Positions 10,399 to 21,918 of a stretch of DNA of 64,000 nucleotides are shown piece after piece. Source of the stretch: Pegoplata infirma (Eukaryota; Arthropoda; Insecta; Diptera; Anthomyiidae). A program made the position numbers and the translations under genes. How positions within the stretch are numbered: position 1 is the stretch's first letter; each line of letters starts with the position of its first letter. The DNA lies in contig OY992536.1 in assembly GCA_963921195.1 (NCBI GenBank), positions 111,192,778 to 111,256,777 of the forward strand. Direction: 5' to 3'. The notes below the pieces were generated by a model. The model saw only the letters and a list, made by a program, of their open reading frames with translations, was not told the DNA's origin and ran no database searches.

Positions 10399-13300
10399 CT
10401 AGTCCCTGTCGTTAAACCAGTTTGAGCTTCTTATGAAACTCCTTAGATGTTGAATTTTGACATCCGACAAATCAGAAAGATCGTACAGCTCCCTAGATCC
10501 CAGTGAAGCAAGTCGTTGACCAGAAAGTGCCGGGCAATGGCAAATAAAGTGTTCGATAGTTTCCAACTCCTCTTCATCCATGCAACTTCGGCAAAAGTCA
10601 TTCGACGGCACATTTAACCGCTCTGCGTGCTTCCCTATAAGACAGTGTCCGGTAATTATAGAAACCACCGTCGAAATCTCTCCTCTTGGAAGCGATATCA
10701 GCTCACTTGTGCGCCCCTGATTAAGAGAAGGCCAAATCAGTCGTGTTGTCTCACACGTCCATCCATTTGCCCATCTTTGATTAGTCTCCGTCGCTGAACA
10801 AAGCCGTAGGTTTTGCTTGCAAGTTTCTAGAGGCATACCAACACATTCCAATTCTGTTGGAACCTGTAAGGTAGTTCCTAGTCTTGCAAGCTCATCGGCT
10901 TTGCAATTCCCTGGAATGTCTCTGTGCCCTGGGACCCATATGAGTCGTATGTTAAACTGCTTGGCCATCTCATTTAAAGACGTGCGGCAGTTAAGGGCAG
11001 ATCTTGTTTTCAGAAACATTGAATCCAGGGACTTGACCGCGGCTTGACTGTCAGTATGGATGTTGACTGCGGTTGTAGACAAGACATTGCAGCTCAACCA
11101 GTCAGCCACTTCCTTTATTGCCAGCATCTCTGCCTGGTAAACACTGCAATGATCTGGCAATCTACGAGCCAGGCTCAATCCAAGCTCTTCCGAATAGACC
11201 CAAAGCCCACTTGTTCGTGCAGCCTCGATCCATCTGTGTAAAAATTTATGGTAGCTCCTCTTCCCGGAGTATCCCCCATCCAAGACTCCCTGGATGGTAT
11301 CATAGTGGTAAAGTGGCGCTCAAAAAGGCTCAAAGAGGGAGCACAATCCACATTTTGTGGTATTGTTATCTTTTTCAAGATCGCGCTATGGCCACAATCG
11401 CTGCTCCTCCATTGCAGCGTGCTATTAAGTCGAATTGCCGACGCAGCTGCATACTGCCTACCCAATATGTCCAAGGGTATCAGATGAAGGAGGATTTCTA
11501 ATGCAGCCGTAGGTGTAGTACGAAGAGCACCAGTGATGCACATTGACGCCATTCTCTGTACCTTCGTGATAAAGACACAGTTCGCTTTTGTTTCTAAAGC
11601 AGGCCACCAGACAATGATTCCATACAGCAAAATTGGACGCACCACTGCTGTATAGATCCAATGAACGACTTGAGGGCTAAAACCCCATCGTTTTCCAATG
11701 GCCCTTTTACAGGAATACAAAGCAATCGTTGCTTTTCTCACCCGTTCCTCAATATTACGCCTGAAATTCAGCTTCCTATCTAGAAATACTCCAAGATACT
11801 TGGCTCCATCTGAGAAGGCGATCTCAGTACCGTCCAGAGAAATAGGATCGAAAGCAGGAATCTTAATTTTCCTTGTAAATAAAACAAGCTCTGTTTTACT
11901 AGGATTAACTCCTAGACCACAGTCTCTTGCCCATTTAGACAGATCTTTCAGAGAACCCTGAAGAATGTCCCGCAATGTTGGCAGATGCTTCCCCTTTACC
12001 GCTATCGCGACATCGTCAGCATATGCGACAACATGACAACCACGTGCTTCTAGAGATAGTAGCATTGAATTCAGTGCCAGGTTCCAAAGAAGCGGCGAAA
12101 GAACACCTCCTTGTGGTGTGCCCCTATTGACAAATCGAGATATGACGGACGCTCCCAATTCAGACGTTATACGTCTGTTGGCAAGTAGGTTTTCCACCAT
12201 TAAAACGATTTCACGCTTTACTCCCAGACCAGACAATGCCAATATTATCGATTCTGGGATGACATTATTAAAAGCCCCCTCAATATCAAGAAAGGCCACC
12301 ATAGTGTACTCCTTTACCGAAAGCGATCTCTCGATGGTACCAACGAGCTCATGAAGAGCTGTTTCCGTTGATCGTCCCTTGCTGTATGCATGTTGCTTTG
12401 TCGAAAGCAACCTCGGGTCAATCACTCTACGCAAATATGAGTCTATCATTCGTTCCATTGTCTTTAACAAAAAAGAAGACAGACTAATTGGTCTGAAATC
12501 CTTCGGAGCTGTGTGGGAACTTTTCCCAGCCTTCGGGATAAATACGACTCTGGTATCCCTCCATTTTAAAGGAATATACGACCAGTTGATGCATGCTGTG
12601 TATAGATTATACAGCAACGGGGCTATATAGTCCGACACTTGCTGCAACTCAGCCGGGATTATACCATCAGGTCCCGGGGATTTATAGGGCCTGAAGCTTT
12701 TTATCGCCCAGATTAATGTTGGCATATTTATTATTTCCGAAGCAATTTCAGATGCTTGGGCGTCAGAACGTTCCAAAGCTTGAAACGGCGTCATGGAATT
12801 GCCCGGAAAATGCGTGTTTAAAAGGAGATCCAGCGACTCTCCACTGGAGGAAGACCACACCCCATTAGGATCTTTCAGGTATCCCAGGGTGCAAGGAGAA
12901 GAAGCCAGAACCTTGCGCAGCCTGGATGCCTCAGAAACGTCTTCTATGTTTCCACAGAAGTTTTTCCAAGAATCACATTTTGCATTTCTGATCATCTTTT
13001 TATAACTCTTAAGTTGCAGCCTGTATGCAGACCAGTCTTCGTCCGCTCTTGAAAATTTAGCCTTATTAAATAGCTTTCTGCAGGAATCTCTGCTCGTCTG
13101 CAACTCATTTGACCACCAAGGTGGCTTTTTTTTCCCTCTAGGCTTTGCAGAAGGGCAAGACGCATCCAGGCACCTATTACAAACATTTGTTATATGGTCA
13201 ACCAGACAGTCAATTTCCGCCAAACTATGCGGTTCAGATAAGGGTACTTCATCCAAAAGCAAAGAAAAAGTCTCCCTATATTTCACCCAGTTTGTTCTCC

Positions 13301-13991
13301 TCAGATTTCTAGAGACTGTCTCAACCGGGGCACGCTCCCTGAGTAAAAACTCAATGTAGCGATGATCTGAGAAAGAATGCTCTTCCAAAACTCTCCAGTC
13401 ATCAATTCTATCAGACAATGTATCTGATACAAGTGTTACGTCAAGAACCTCTTGCCGCATACTTGTAACGAAAGTTGGTTCACCACCCTTGTTACAAATA
13501 TACAGGTTAGTGCTTAACAAAAACTCCAAAAGTGATTCGCCTCTATCATTTGTGTCTGTACTACCCCATATCGAATGATGTGCATTAGCATCACAACACA
13601 CTACTAACTGGTGTCCCCTAGATTCAGACTCCCGAATTAGACCGACAACCTTCTCCGGGGGTATTGACCCCGGATTAGGAAAATACGCAGAGGCGAGCCA
13701 AATAGACTTCCCATGAAGCTCTAAGCTAGCCGCTGTAACGTCCATATCACTAAAAGTTGATAAAAAGAATATATTTAAGCCATTTTTTGCCAAGATGCAG
13801 GCTCTTGGTGAGCCCTCACCTTTGGCAACCACCAACTTAAACCCAGGGGTCTTCAATCCGCAAACCCTGCCACCCCGCACCCAGGGCTCTTGGATAAAAA
13901 CCAAGTCAACTGCTCCTGTCGTCAGGCGCAGCAAGAGTGCAACTGAGGCTGCCTTACAGTGATGGAGGTTTATTTGTAGGAACCGCAACAT
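10399..13991 (-). pseudogene. LOA ORF2 polyprotein, frameshifted in RNase H
   Basis: Encodes endonuclease, reverse transcriptase and RNase H for target-primed retrotransposition in the nucleus. The first frame runs from 13991 to 11175 (938 codons). APE endonuclease is at the start (LQINLHHCKA, FIQEPW, CDANAHHSIWG, FSDHRYIEF). Reverse transcriptase follows (KSPGPDGI, FRPISLSSF, DIEGAFNNV, GTPQGGVLSP, catalytic YADD). RNase H begins with its first aspartate (FYTDGS). The frame then breaks at a G run (CCC on the + strand, 11199-11201, one base short) and continues in another frame to 10399. That second frame has the remaining catalytic residues (YQAEM, HTDSQ, KADELAR) and a C-terminal Cys-rich segment (CRSCMDEEE, HFICHCPAL). 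ORF1 and ORF2 overlap by 38 bases. Otherwise no damage is seen. Confidence 0.9.
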
Positions 13992-15357
13992 CTTGTTTTA
14001 TTTCCACCATCCTTTCCACCACCGTGTTATTGGCTTCATCCTCCGTGTTATCAAAGAGGTCGCATTCGTCCCCAGATTCGGTTTCGAATAAGCCAGATAT
14101 ATATCCCATCTGTTCTGAATCGGAGGCAACAGAACTCTCCGAATTCCTCACTGCATGGGCCTCGTCCTGAATGTCACCCATCGTGGCATCAGCTTTATCC
14201 TCCATGCCATCACAGAGGTCGCATTCGTTACCAGATTCGGTTTCAAAAATGCCAGATGCATCTCCCATCAGCCTAGGATCGGCCAGCTGAATATCAACCT
14301 TTTCCCGATTCTCCTCCTCAGCCGACTCTGCCACTGGCTTGTCTGCGTCCAAAATAGTCTTCTGGTCGCCCTTGTAGACATTGACTCTTATATGAAAAAA
14401 TCCAAATCTAATAATGCCGTCAGTCCTGGCTAAAAGCGGAAGCGATTCCTCATTAACCAAGACCACTGCTTGACGACGAGCGCCCTCCATCTCACCCAAT
14501 CTGGCAATTTGCCAATTCTGAGTTGGAAGGTCAGGATTGCAGACTTTTATCATCTTAAGAATCACCGCAGTGTCATTTGTAGCCATTGGGATCCATGCAT
14601 GAGCTCTGGGTTGCGAGGGGATATCATGTTTTTCCACAACGTCCAGTCTGGCTCCAGGCCATAACTCTCCCACTTGGCTGATGGCAACCTTAAACACGGC
14701 TGCGGATCTTTCGTTCCCAAACGCAACGAGTTTTACTCGCCCCTGATACCAACCAGCGTTGACAGTAGTAGGGAGAAAATCAGGCATACTCTCAAGGAGC
14801 CTATAGTAGATTTCATTTAGTTTAGTTTCAACTAAACTCCACTTGTCCCTTGGAATACTACAATCCCCATTTTGCCTGTTTATCACAGCCCTAACGAAGT
14901 TACCTTTAACCACTTCACTAAAAGACTGAGTCCAGACGTTGCCGGTCACCTTAGATCTCTTAGGTAAAGGTTTCTCGTCGGGCGAGCGCAACCTTTTACC
15001 AGACTTCGATGACGAGGCCGAAACAGCGCTCTGTTTGTCAGATGCGCGCATTGCCGAAAGTTTGTCCTGTTCTTCAATGACTCCTTTCGCCCATGATAAC
15101 GACGCCCTCTCACGTTCGGAGAGCTTCGTTCCATCAAGTTGGCTTAGTCTGTTAATTATTTTCAAACAAAGCCGTCTCTGGTTGTGCCTGACCTTTGATG
15201 GTTTAAGTTTCTTTTTCTTTTTACCACCAATATTAGGCTGGGCACCCCTACCAGAATCAAGGTCGGACTTCAAGGTCGCAACCGTAAGACCAGTGCTAGG
15301 ACCAGCACCAGTCGGTGAGGCAGAGCCTCGAATTAAATCGGTATCATTTGTGTCCAT
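13954..15357 (-). CDS. LOA ORF1 protein (DUF4780-like), 467 codons
   Basis: The RNA-binding/coat partner of ORF2 in the element's ribonucleoprotein. The N-terminus is low complexity with a basic run (GGKKKKKLKPSK, about residues 44-55) and a second basic patch KRLRSPDEKPLPKRSK, likely nuclear signals. Residues 155-330 show the pattern I associate with DUF4780: FVRAVINR, GWYQGRVKLVAFG, LWPGARLDVVE, HAWIPM, CNPDLPTQNW. There is no CCHC knuckle. The acidic C-terminus has an internal duplication, with SGIFETESGNECDL and SGLFETESGDECDL about 70 residues apart. The start at 15357 is the first ATG after the 5' UTR. The frame is open and intact. Confidence 0.85.
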   Translation of the reverse strand: MDTNDTDLIRGSASPTGAGPSTGLTVATLKSDLDSGRGAQPNIGGKKKKKLKPSKVRHNQRRLCLKIINRLSQLDGTKLSERERASLSWAKGVIEEQDKLSAMRASDKQSAVSASSSKSGKRLRSPDEKPLPKRSKVTGNVWTQSFSEVVKGNFVRAVINRQNGDCSIPRDKWSLVETKLNEIYYRLLESMPDFLPTTVNAGWYQGRVKLVAFGNERSAAVFKVAISQVGELWPGARLDVVEKHDIPSQPRAHAWIPMATNDTAVILKMIKVCNPDLPTQNWQIARLGEMEGARRQAVVLVNEESLPLLARTDGIIRFGFFHIRVNVYKGDQKTILDADKPVAESAEEENREKVDIQLADPRLMGDASGIFETESGNECDLCDGMEDKADATMGDIQDEAHAVRNSESSVASDSEQMGYISGLFETESGDECDLFDNTEDEANNTVVERMVEIKQDVAVPTNKPPSL

Positions 15358-15489
15358 ATTTTCATTTTCCTGGATGTGGTCATGAAAATATTACAAAAAT
15401 ACCTATTACGAACAATTTCAAAAAATTCAATTAATAGCACGGAGATAAATTAAAACACGTCCACACTTGTCAACAGTTGAACAATTTAG

Positions 15490-15500
15490 CTAAAAACCAT
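15490..15500. repeat. Right target-site duplication of LOA element
   Basis: CTAAAAACCAT, identical to 10284-10294. Element A1 resumes directly after it. Confidence 0.9.
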
Positions 15501-16600
15501 GAAACTTAAAATAAAACAATAGAAATTTTTGTTTTAGTTTTTTTTTATTATTTTTACAAAATTTTTTAATAACACATCAAAAAAATGAACACTACTCTAA
15601 TTGTACATCTAAGGTAGAATTACATCCAAGGCTTTGGCTTTAAATATTGCTTGTTGGCTTTATTTTTTGCTATACATAAAAAAATTAAAGCCAAAGCCTT
15701 GGATGTACTTCTACCCTAATTGTAGCAAAACATCTAATTACAACAAATGTAATTAAATACCAAAAATAAAAAATAAACACACTTAAATTAATACTATATA
15801 CCATACATAAAAAACTAAAGTTAGAAGTTTTCATTTTCTGCCAATTACATACACATCCCCTCCTCGTTTTCTTTGTCTTTTTTTTCACTTGTTTTTTTAC
15901 TTTTTCTTCAGTTTTATTTTTGTTTTTAATGTTAATAATATTCTTTTTCACTTTAGTTTTTTAACTTTTAATTTTACTTTAGTTAATTTAATTAATTTCA
16001 CTTAAAACTCGTCACATTTAGAGATGTGAAAAATGTGCGTCTTTTTTTAATGAAAAAATATTTTAACATTGTATCTACTTAAAATAAAATTGCCCAACTT
16101 TACTATATTTCTTGAAAAAAAACTTTAAATGTCAAAAAACAAAATTGTTCAACTTTAAAATAACCACGAAAAATATTGTTTTTAATACAAATATTTGAAT
16201 AAGATTTTTTTAAATTTTTAACGACTTTTAATGACAGCATATTAAATTTAAAGTGATCAATTTTAAATTAAAATTGTATGCAATTTTAAAACAAACATAT
16301 TTTGTTTAAATCAATCAAAAACAATATTAAAATTTAAATTTTTCCAAAAATATGTAGCATACTTAAAATAAACATGAAAATATTTGATTTAAATATGTTT
16401 TTTTCCCTCAGTGTAGTGATTTACAAAATTGCACTTTTTGAGCCTCGCGTTCACGTTAACGTTGGTGATGCGTTCAACGCGAGTGATTTACAAAATTAGG
16501 CCCTAAACCGTTCAGCAGAATGTTGGGGAGCAGCTGAGTAGCAGCTTTCTCTGCTGAACGTACCCATTGTTGTGCTGCATATCATAATTTTTTGCACATG

Positions 16601-17838
16601 CACTAAGAAAAAAAAATGTTAAAATCAAACAGAAACAACTTTAAATTAAATATAAAACAGTGACGAAATAGAACAAAGTTTGTTTTTATTTAATTCAAAT
16701 ATGTTTCTATTTGTTTTTAACATGCCCGATTTGTAGACAACATTTTAAAATTAAGATGTAACAATATTGTTTTAAAATTGGCCATGCTAAATTTAAATAT
16801 GCAACAAATTTTAATTTAAAGTCGACCAATATTAATTTAAATATGGGAAACTGCTTTTCTTTTGCAGCTTTTTACTTACCTATAAACCATGAAATTTAAA
16901 ATAAAACAATACATATTTTTGTTAAAAGGTTTTTTTTTTATTTTCAAATTATTTTTACAATATTTTTAATAACACACCAAAAAAAAATTAACACTACTCT
17001 AATTGATCATCTAAGGGTAGAATTACATTCAAGGCTTTGGCTTTAAATATTGCTTGTTGGCTTTGGTTTTCGCTATACATAAAAAAATTAAAGCCAAAGC
17101 CTTGGATGTAGTTCTTCCCTTATTATAGCACTACATCTAATTACAACAAATGTAATTAAATGCCAAAAATAAAAAATAAACACATTTAGATTAATACCTA
17201 AATTCCATAAATGAAAAACTAAAGTTAGAAGTCTTCATTTTCAGCCAATTACGTAGATCATCCCCTCCTCGTTCTCTAGCACTTCCTTTTTAATATTTTT
17301 CCGTCTTTATATTTTTTTCACTTTGTTTTTAACTTTTTCAGTTTTATTTTTGTTTTTCTTGTTTTTCACTTTAGTTTTTTTTTTTTTTAATTTTATATTA
17401 ATTATTTTAATTAATTTCACTTAAATTAATTTCACAACTAGAGAAGTGAAAAATGGGCGTCTTTTCTTAATGAAACAATATTTTAACATTGTTTCTACTT
17501 AAAATAAAATTGCCCAACTTTATTATATTTTGACATTTAAAAAAAATTTAAATGTCAAAAAACAAAATTGTTTAACTTTAAAATAACCATGAAAAATATT
17601 ATTTTTAATACAAATATTTGAACAAGATATTTTTAAAATTTTTAACGACTTTTAATGACAGCATATTAAATTTAAAGGGATCAATTTTAAATCAAAATTG
17701 TATGCAATTTTAAAACAAACATTTTATGTTAAAATCAATCAAAAACAATATTAAAATTTAAACTTTTTCCAAAAATATGTAGCATACTTAAAATAAACAT
17801 GAACATATTTGATTTAAATATGTTTTTTTCCCTCAGTG
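16601..17838. mobile_element. TA/TG-target element A2, full-length copy
   Basis: The 1.24 kb uninterrupted version of family A, with ends CACTAAGAAAAAAAAAT and TTTTTTTCCCTCAGTG. The flanking dinucleotide is TG on both sides where A1 has TA. It contains an internal hairpin (about 17016-17120) and many AAATTTAAATATG-like stretches. No transposase ORF, so non-autonomous. The right end was hit by the hAT MITE at 17841. Confidence 0.8.
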
Positions 17839-17840
17839 TG

Positions 17841-18460
17841 CATAGATGGGAATTTTTCATTACCATTGAAATTTAATTACCATTGGTTGATATCAATGGT
17901 AATGAAAAAATTTTCATTACCATTTAATGGTAATTAAATTTTTTTAATTGAAAAAATAATTACTAATGGTAATGAAATGCACCAATTGTTAAAAAACACC
18001 AATTATAATTAGTTTCAAAACCATTGGTTTGCACATTTTTGTTTTTTTGAAAAGTTAAAAATTTAAACATCAAAGTATGTTTTTACAAAAAAATATGAAA
18101 ATGTCAAAGACAAAAAACAAAACGCAAATAAAAATTTCAAATATTGTGTTATACAAAGGCAATCAACGTGTGTTTGGTTTATAAAATGTGAAAAACTAAA
18201 ACATCATATAACAAAAAACAACAGATATTTCCAAATATTAACGATTTTGACAAATGGTAATTATTTTTTTTAAGTGATGGCATACCAATGGTAATTATTT
18301 TTTTTTTAATTTTCATTAGTAATTAAATTGATAAGTAATTTAATTGGTACAATTGATACAACCAATGGTAATGAAAAAAATTTCATTACCATTGACATCA
18401 ATTAAATGGTAATTAAACCATCAATTAATTGGTCCCTTTAATTAATTAGTCCCATCTATG
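17841..18460. mobile_element. hAT-type MITE C
   Basis: Ends CATAGATGGGA and TCCCATCTATG, with exact 8-bp duplication TCAGTGTG (17833-17840, 18461-18468). The duplicated bases include the tip of A2. The interior is largely permutations of ATTACCATTGG and its complement. An 8-bp duplication is the hAT signature. Confidence 0.85.
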
Positions 18461-18468
18461 TCAGTGTG

Positions 18469-19136
18469 GAGCTAATTTTGCATACAAACATAACAAAATT
18501 ATAATTTACTATTGTTTTGCTGCTTAGACCAATTTGTTACATACAAACACATATATAATAAAGATGCTGAAAATGCTTCTTCTTTTTACTGTTCACTAGA
18601 TGGCGCTTTTTATAACTGTTTCCGGCAGTTTATTAAAAGTTCTTAATTTCATTTGTTAATGACTGAAATCTTGATTACCACATAAAAATCAATAAAGAAA
18701 ATAAAAACAAATCGTTTTTACACTTCTTTGGTTTTTATTTGTTTATTTTTCTAATATTAATTATTTTTTTATTCTCTTCCGTTTCCGGAATTTACTGGAA
18801 AAAATAAGCATACGCCCTCTATATTTACAATGCGCATACAACCTCTAGGGGTCTGGTTACATATTTTGAGCAAGCGCTCCCTAGGTGTCAGAAGGAGAAC
18901 TAAATTTGGTTTATTTCTATGCTAACAGGAAGTCAATTTTTGGCGTGTTTTATTAGGTGTCAAAAGCAGAACAAAATTTAGTTTATTTCTATGCTTTCGG
19001 GGTGTCTCTGTTCCATGCACTTACTGTGCTCCACATCAAACAAAAAGTCATATTTTTAAAATATAATTTGATATGGAGCACAAAACGACAAAATGTAATT
19101 TAAGTAAAACCATTAAAACTTTTTATTTATTGCATG
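18469..19136. other. Spacer with a 47-bp direct repeat
   Basis: AT-rich non-coding sequence. A segment beginning GGTGTCA, with GTTTATTTCTATGCT inside, occurs at about 18894-18941 and again at 18956-19003. A short inverted pair (TGTGCTCCACATCAAA at 19029 and its complement near 19072) suggests a small foldback. No gene seen. Confidence 0.5.
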
Positions 19137-19138
19137 TA

Positions 19139-19947
19139 CACTCATAGAAATATCTTAGTAGAAAAATTAGTAAACCCATTGTAGATCAAGTTTTACAGAA
19201 TATTGCCGTATTCAACAAAAATTAATGTTGATATCGTTGAATAATCAGTAAAGTTGAATCAACTTTTTACAACGCCTATACAGAATTCAATAGATAAAAC
19301 CAAAAAAGAAAAAACAACCCTGCTCGTTCATTTTTGTATTATCAAGTTGGTAGCAATGCATTGCAATGTGAAATTTTTTTGTCTCTTATAAAATCATTTT
19401 ATGTGTTTGTTTCTTATAAAAATATTTAATATTATAAAAATAAATAAAAATAGGATCTGATGATCAGATTCTGATCTGTAAATATTTGGTAAGTAATAAA
19501 ATACATTGGTTACTTTATGTATTCATACTATATTATATATTTTTTTTGTTTTTTTTTTAAGGTTTTTGATTTGGTGTCATTAGAAAACTGGAGAATGGCT
19601 TACGAGTGCATAACATAAATAAACGAAGTGTGTGTGAAAATCTCGTGCAGCTTAAAAAGCCGGTGATAATTCTAAAAAATATTGTGATTTTTACTTAATA
19701 AAAGAATATTAACAAATAACAACAAGCTTTTTTTTATTAATAAAATTTCTTATATCAACAAAAATATGAGTTGAGTTTACAAAAAATACGAGTTGATTTA
19801 CAAAAAAACGAGTTGATCAACTTTTACAAAAACTGACAATAATTTTTATTGAAATCAACATAAATATTTGTAGGGTCAAAATCAACAATGATTTCTGTTG
19901 AATTTACAGCGATTTTCTTTGGGAATACAATGATTTTTGGTTGAGTG
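19139..19947. mobile_element. Family N, full copy N2
   Basis: An 809-bp element from CACTCATAGAAATATCTTAG to TTTTTGGTTGAGTG, with TA on both flanks (19137-19138, 19948-19949). Opposite orientation to N1 (21113-21918). TA targets suggest a Tc1/mariner-type mobiliser. No ORF. Confidence 0.85.
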
Positions 19948-19976
19948 TATAGGTATGAAAATGTATAGTTTTGTTA

Positions 19977-20422
19977 TACTATGTTTAGACCAAACAAAAA
20001 CTAACTTGTTTTTGGCAAAAAAGCATTTTGGAAAACCAAACTGTTTACACCGAATAAAAAGAGTTTTTGTTTGTCAAATGAAATTAATTATTTTCTAAAT
20101 TCACTAAAAAACACAAAATTACAATAGCCACACGTTATTAAAAAAATTAAATTACACATTTATTTACTTTTTTAAAAGATTTGAATATTAATTTCACAAA
20201 AAAACAAATATTTTTATTTTGACATTCGTTTTTACCAAAAGAAAATTGAAAAAAACATTCACACTGAATTAATAGTAGCATAGACCGCAACCTAAATTCT
20301 AGTTTTTGTTCAGTTTTAGTTGGCAATTCAGTTTTTAAATTGTATGGACAATTTATGTAGTTTTTGCCAAAAACCAAAAAAATATTCAAAAACAAGTTGT
20401 TTTCGTTGGTGTAAATACCGTA
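19977..20422. mobile_element. TTA-target MITE U
   Basis: A 446-bp element with imperfect TIRs TACTATGTTTAGACCAAAC and, read inward from the right end, TACGGTATTTACACCAACG. TTA lies on both flanks (19974-19976, 20423-20425). Its TIR resembles those of I, J and S elements. Confidence 0.7.
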
Positions 20423-20425
20423 TTA

Positions 20426-20736
20426 AAAACATATAAAGCAATCGATTAGGAACATTAAAAACAAATCTATCGAGTATTTTTTGAGAAAAGTGATTGTAAA
20501 CCTATTTTATCGTTTTTCTCAAAACCGAGTTGATGGCGTATAGGCTAAAACAATAATAACCTAACGATATATAGATTGTTATTTTGGTTTACTGTGTACA
20601 ATAACACTTTGATTTATTTTATTTTTTCTAAAAACATAGTTTTCTAAATTTATAATTTAATTTTTTAATCAAAAAGAAAATTTTCACTTTTAATAAATAT
20701 TTTGAATAAAACGTTTCGCTTTATTTCACTTTCCAA
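20426..20736 (+). mobile_element. Probable LTR region of a copia-type element
   Basis: The stretch upstream of a copia-style primer site. It contains AATAAA-like signals near 20693 and 20705, and AT-rich U3/R/U5-like sequence. No second LTR remains in the window, so its borders cannot be fixed. Confidence 0.4.
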
Positions 20737-20755
20737 GAGGTTATGGGCCTCCATT
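20737..20755 (+). promoter_or_regulatory. Copia-type primer-binding site
   Basis: GAGGTTATGGGCCTCCATTC-like sequence. Drosophila copia uses GGTTATGGGCCCAGTC, complementary to an internal half-molecule of initiator tRNA-Met, and the match over GGTTATGGGCC is strong. It lies 80 bp before the gag start. Confidence 0.7.
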
Positions 20756-20832
20756 CTTTCGCGGATTAAAACGAATATTATTAATTGTGCTTTAGATATT
20801 ATTGATTGAAAATTTAATAAAAAAAAATTAAA

Positions 20833-21012
20833 ATGGATTTCAAGGCAATGTTCCCAAAACTCAATAACAACAACTATCACACATGGAAATTTAATGTGGA
20901 GATGCTTTTATTAGAAAGGGAGTTATGGGATGTAGAAAATGATGTTCCACCTCAGCCGGATGCAAAATGGCTGGTACGAGACGGTAAAGCTCGGGCAGTG
21001 ATTGGTCTATCA
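20833..21012 (+). pseudogene. Copia gag N-terminus, truncated
   Basis: Codes for the first 60 or so residues of a copia-type Gag (UBN2-like): MDFKAMFPKLNNNNYHTWKF, then LLLERELWDV, DAKWLVRDGKARAVIGLSL. This is the conserved start of Gag in copia/TNT-type elements, with the NYxxW and LW motifs. The frame is cut by element M at 21014, and nothing matching the rest of gag-pol follows on the far side of M. It is a 5' fragment of a copia-type retrotransposon. Confidence 0.75.
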
Positions 21013-21112
21013 CTACACACAAAAAAATAATCGAGGTAATAATGCCTTAGCTGGCATAGGTATTTATTTTTTCTATGAAATTTAAAATATAAGGTTTATT
21101 ACCTTAGCACTA

Positions 21113-21918
21113 CACTCAACCAAAAATCATTGTATTCCCAAAGAAAATCGTTGTAAATTCAACAGAAATCATTGTTGATTTTGACCCTACAAATATTTAT
21201 GTTGATTTCAATAAAAATTGTTGTCAGTTTTTGTAAAAGTTGATCAACTCGTTTTTTTGTTAATCAACTCGTATTTTATGTAAATTCAACTCATATTTTT
21301 GTTAATATAAGAAATTTTTTTATTAAAAAAAAGCTTGTTGTTATTTGTAAATATTCTTTTATTAAGTATAAATCACAATATTTTTTTTATTTCCGGCTTT
21401 TTAAGCTGCAATATTTGAAGATTTTCACAAAGATTTTCACACACACTTCGTTTATTCATGTTATGCACCCATTAGCCATTCTCTAATTATCTGATGATAC
21501 CAAATCAAAATCCTAAAAAAAACAAAAAACGTTTTAATATAGTATGAATACATAAAGTTATCAATGTAATTTATTACTTACCAAATATTTATAGATCTGA
21601 TCCTATTTTTATTTATTTTTCTAATATTAAATAATTTTATAAGAAACAAACACATTAAATAATTTTATAAGAGACATTTCACATTGCTACCAACTCACTC
21701 GTTCACTCGTTATAATAAAACAAAAACGAACGAACAGGGTTGTTTTTTCTTTTTTTTTTTTATCTATTGAATTCTGTAGAAGCCATTGTAATAGTTGAAA
21801 CAAGTATACTGATTATTCAACGATATCAACATTAATATTTGTTGAATACGGCATTATTCTGTAAAACTTGATCTACAATGGGTTTACTAATTTTTCTACT
21901 AAGATATTTCTATGAGTG
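21113..21918. mobile_element. Family N, full copy N1 (inside M)
   Basis: An 806-bp copy from CACTCAACCAAAAATCATTG to GATATTTCTATGAGTG with TA duplication (21111-21112, 21919-21920). It is the uninterrupted reference for reading the nested copy at 33258-43972. Confidence 0.85.

Larger units (their letters stand above)
10295..15489 (-). mobile_element. LOA/I-type non-LTR retrotransposon, full length, one frameshift
   Basis: 5195 bp inserted in A1 with an exact 11-bp duplication. On the - strand: a 5' UTR of about 130 bp, ORF1 with a DUF4780-like region, then ORF2 with APE endonuclease, reverse transcriptase and RNase H. The 3' end is made of TAACCT-type short repeats, not poly(A). The RNase H domain with LOA-like ORF1 places it near the LOA/I group. 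It is full length at both ends, so recent, but ORF2 has lost one base at 11199-11201. Confidence 0.9.
8726..16413. mobile_element. TA-target element A1, interrupted by B1 and a LOA retrotransposon
   Basis: Starts CACTAAGAAAAAAAAAT and ends TTTTTTTCCCTCAGTG, with TA on both flanks (8724-8725, 16414-16415). It matches the uninterrupted copy A2 (16601-17838) segment by segment: 8726-8989, 10271-10294 and 15490-16413. The inner hairpin at 15611-15717 (arms AAGGCTTTGGCTTTAA and its complement) is also in A2 at about 17016-17120. Confidence 0.85.
8006..16503. mobile_element. Harbinger-like element T, split by later insertions
   Basis: TIRs are GGGCCTAATTTTG at the left and CAAAATTAGGCCC at the right, flanked by TAA on both sides (8003-8005, 16504-16506). 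TTTTGTAAA-type subterminal motifs recur near each end. Removing the nested elements leaves roughly 680 bp. The 3-bp duplication and the GGGCC start fit PIF/Harbinger. It hosts S1 (8109-8236) and A1 (8726-16413). Confidence 0.7.

Noticed and set aside
10817..11661. Several + strand and alternate-frame ORFs over the LOA pol region
   Set aside because: Shadows of the - strand ORF2, whose RT and RNase H motifs are unambiguous.
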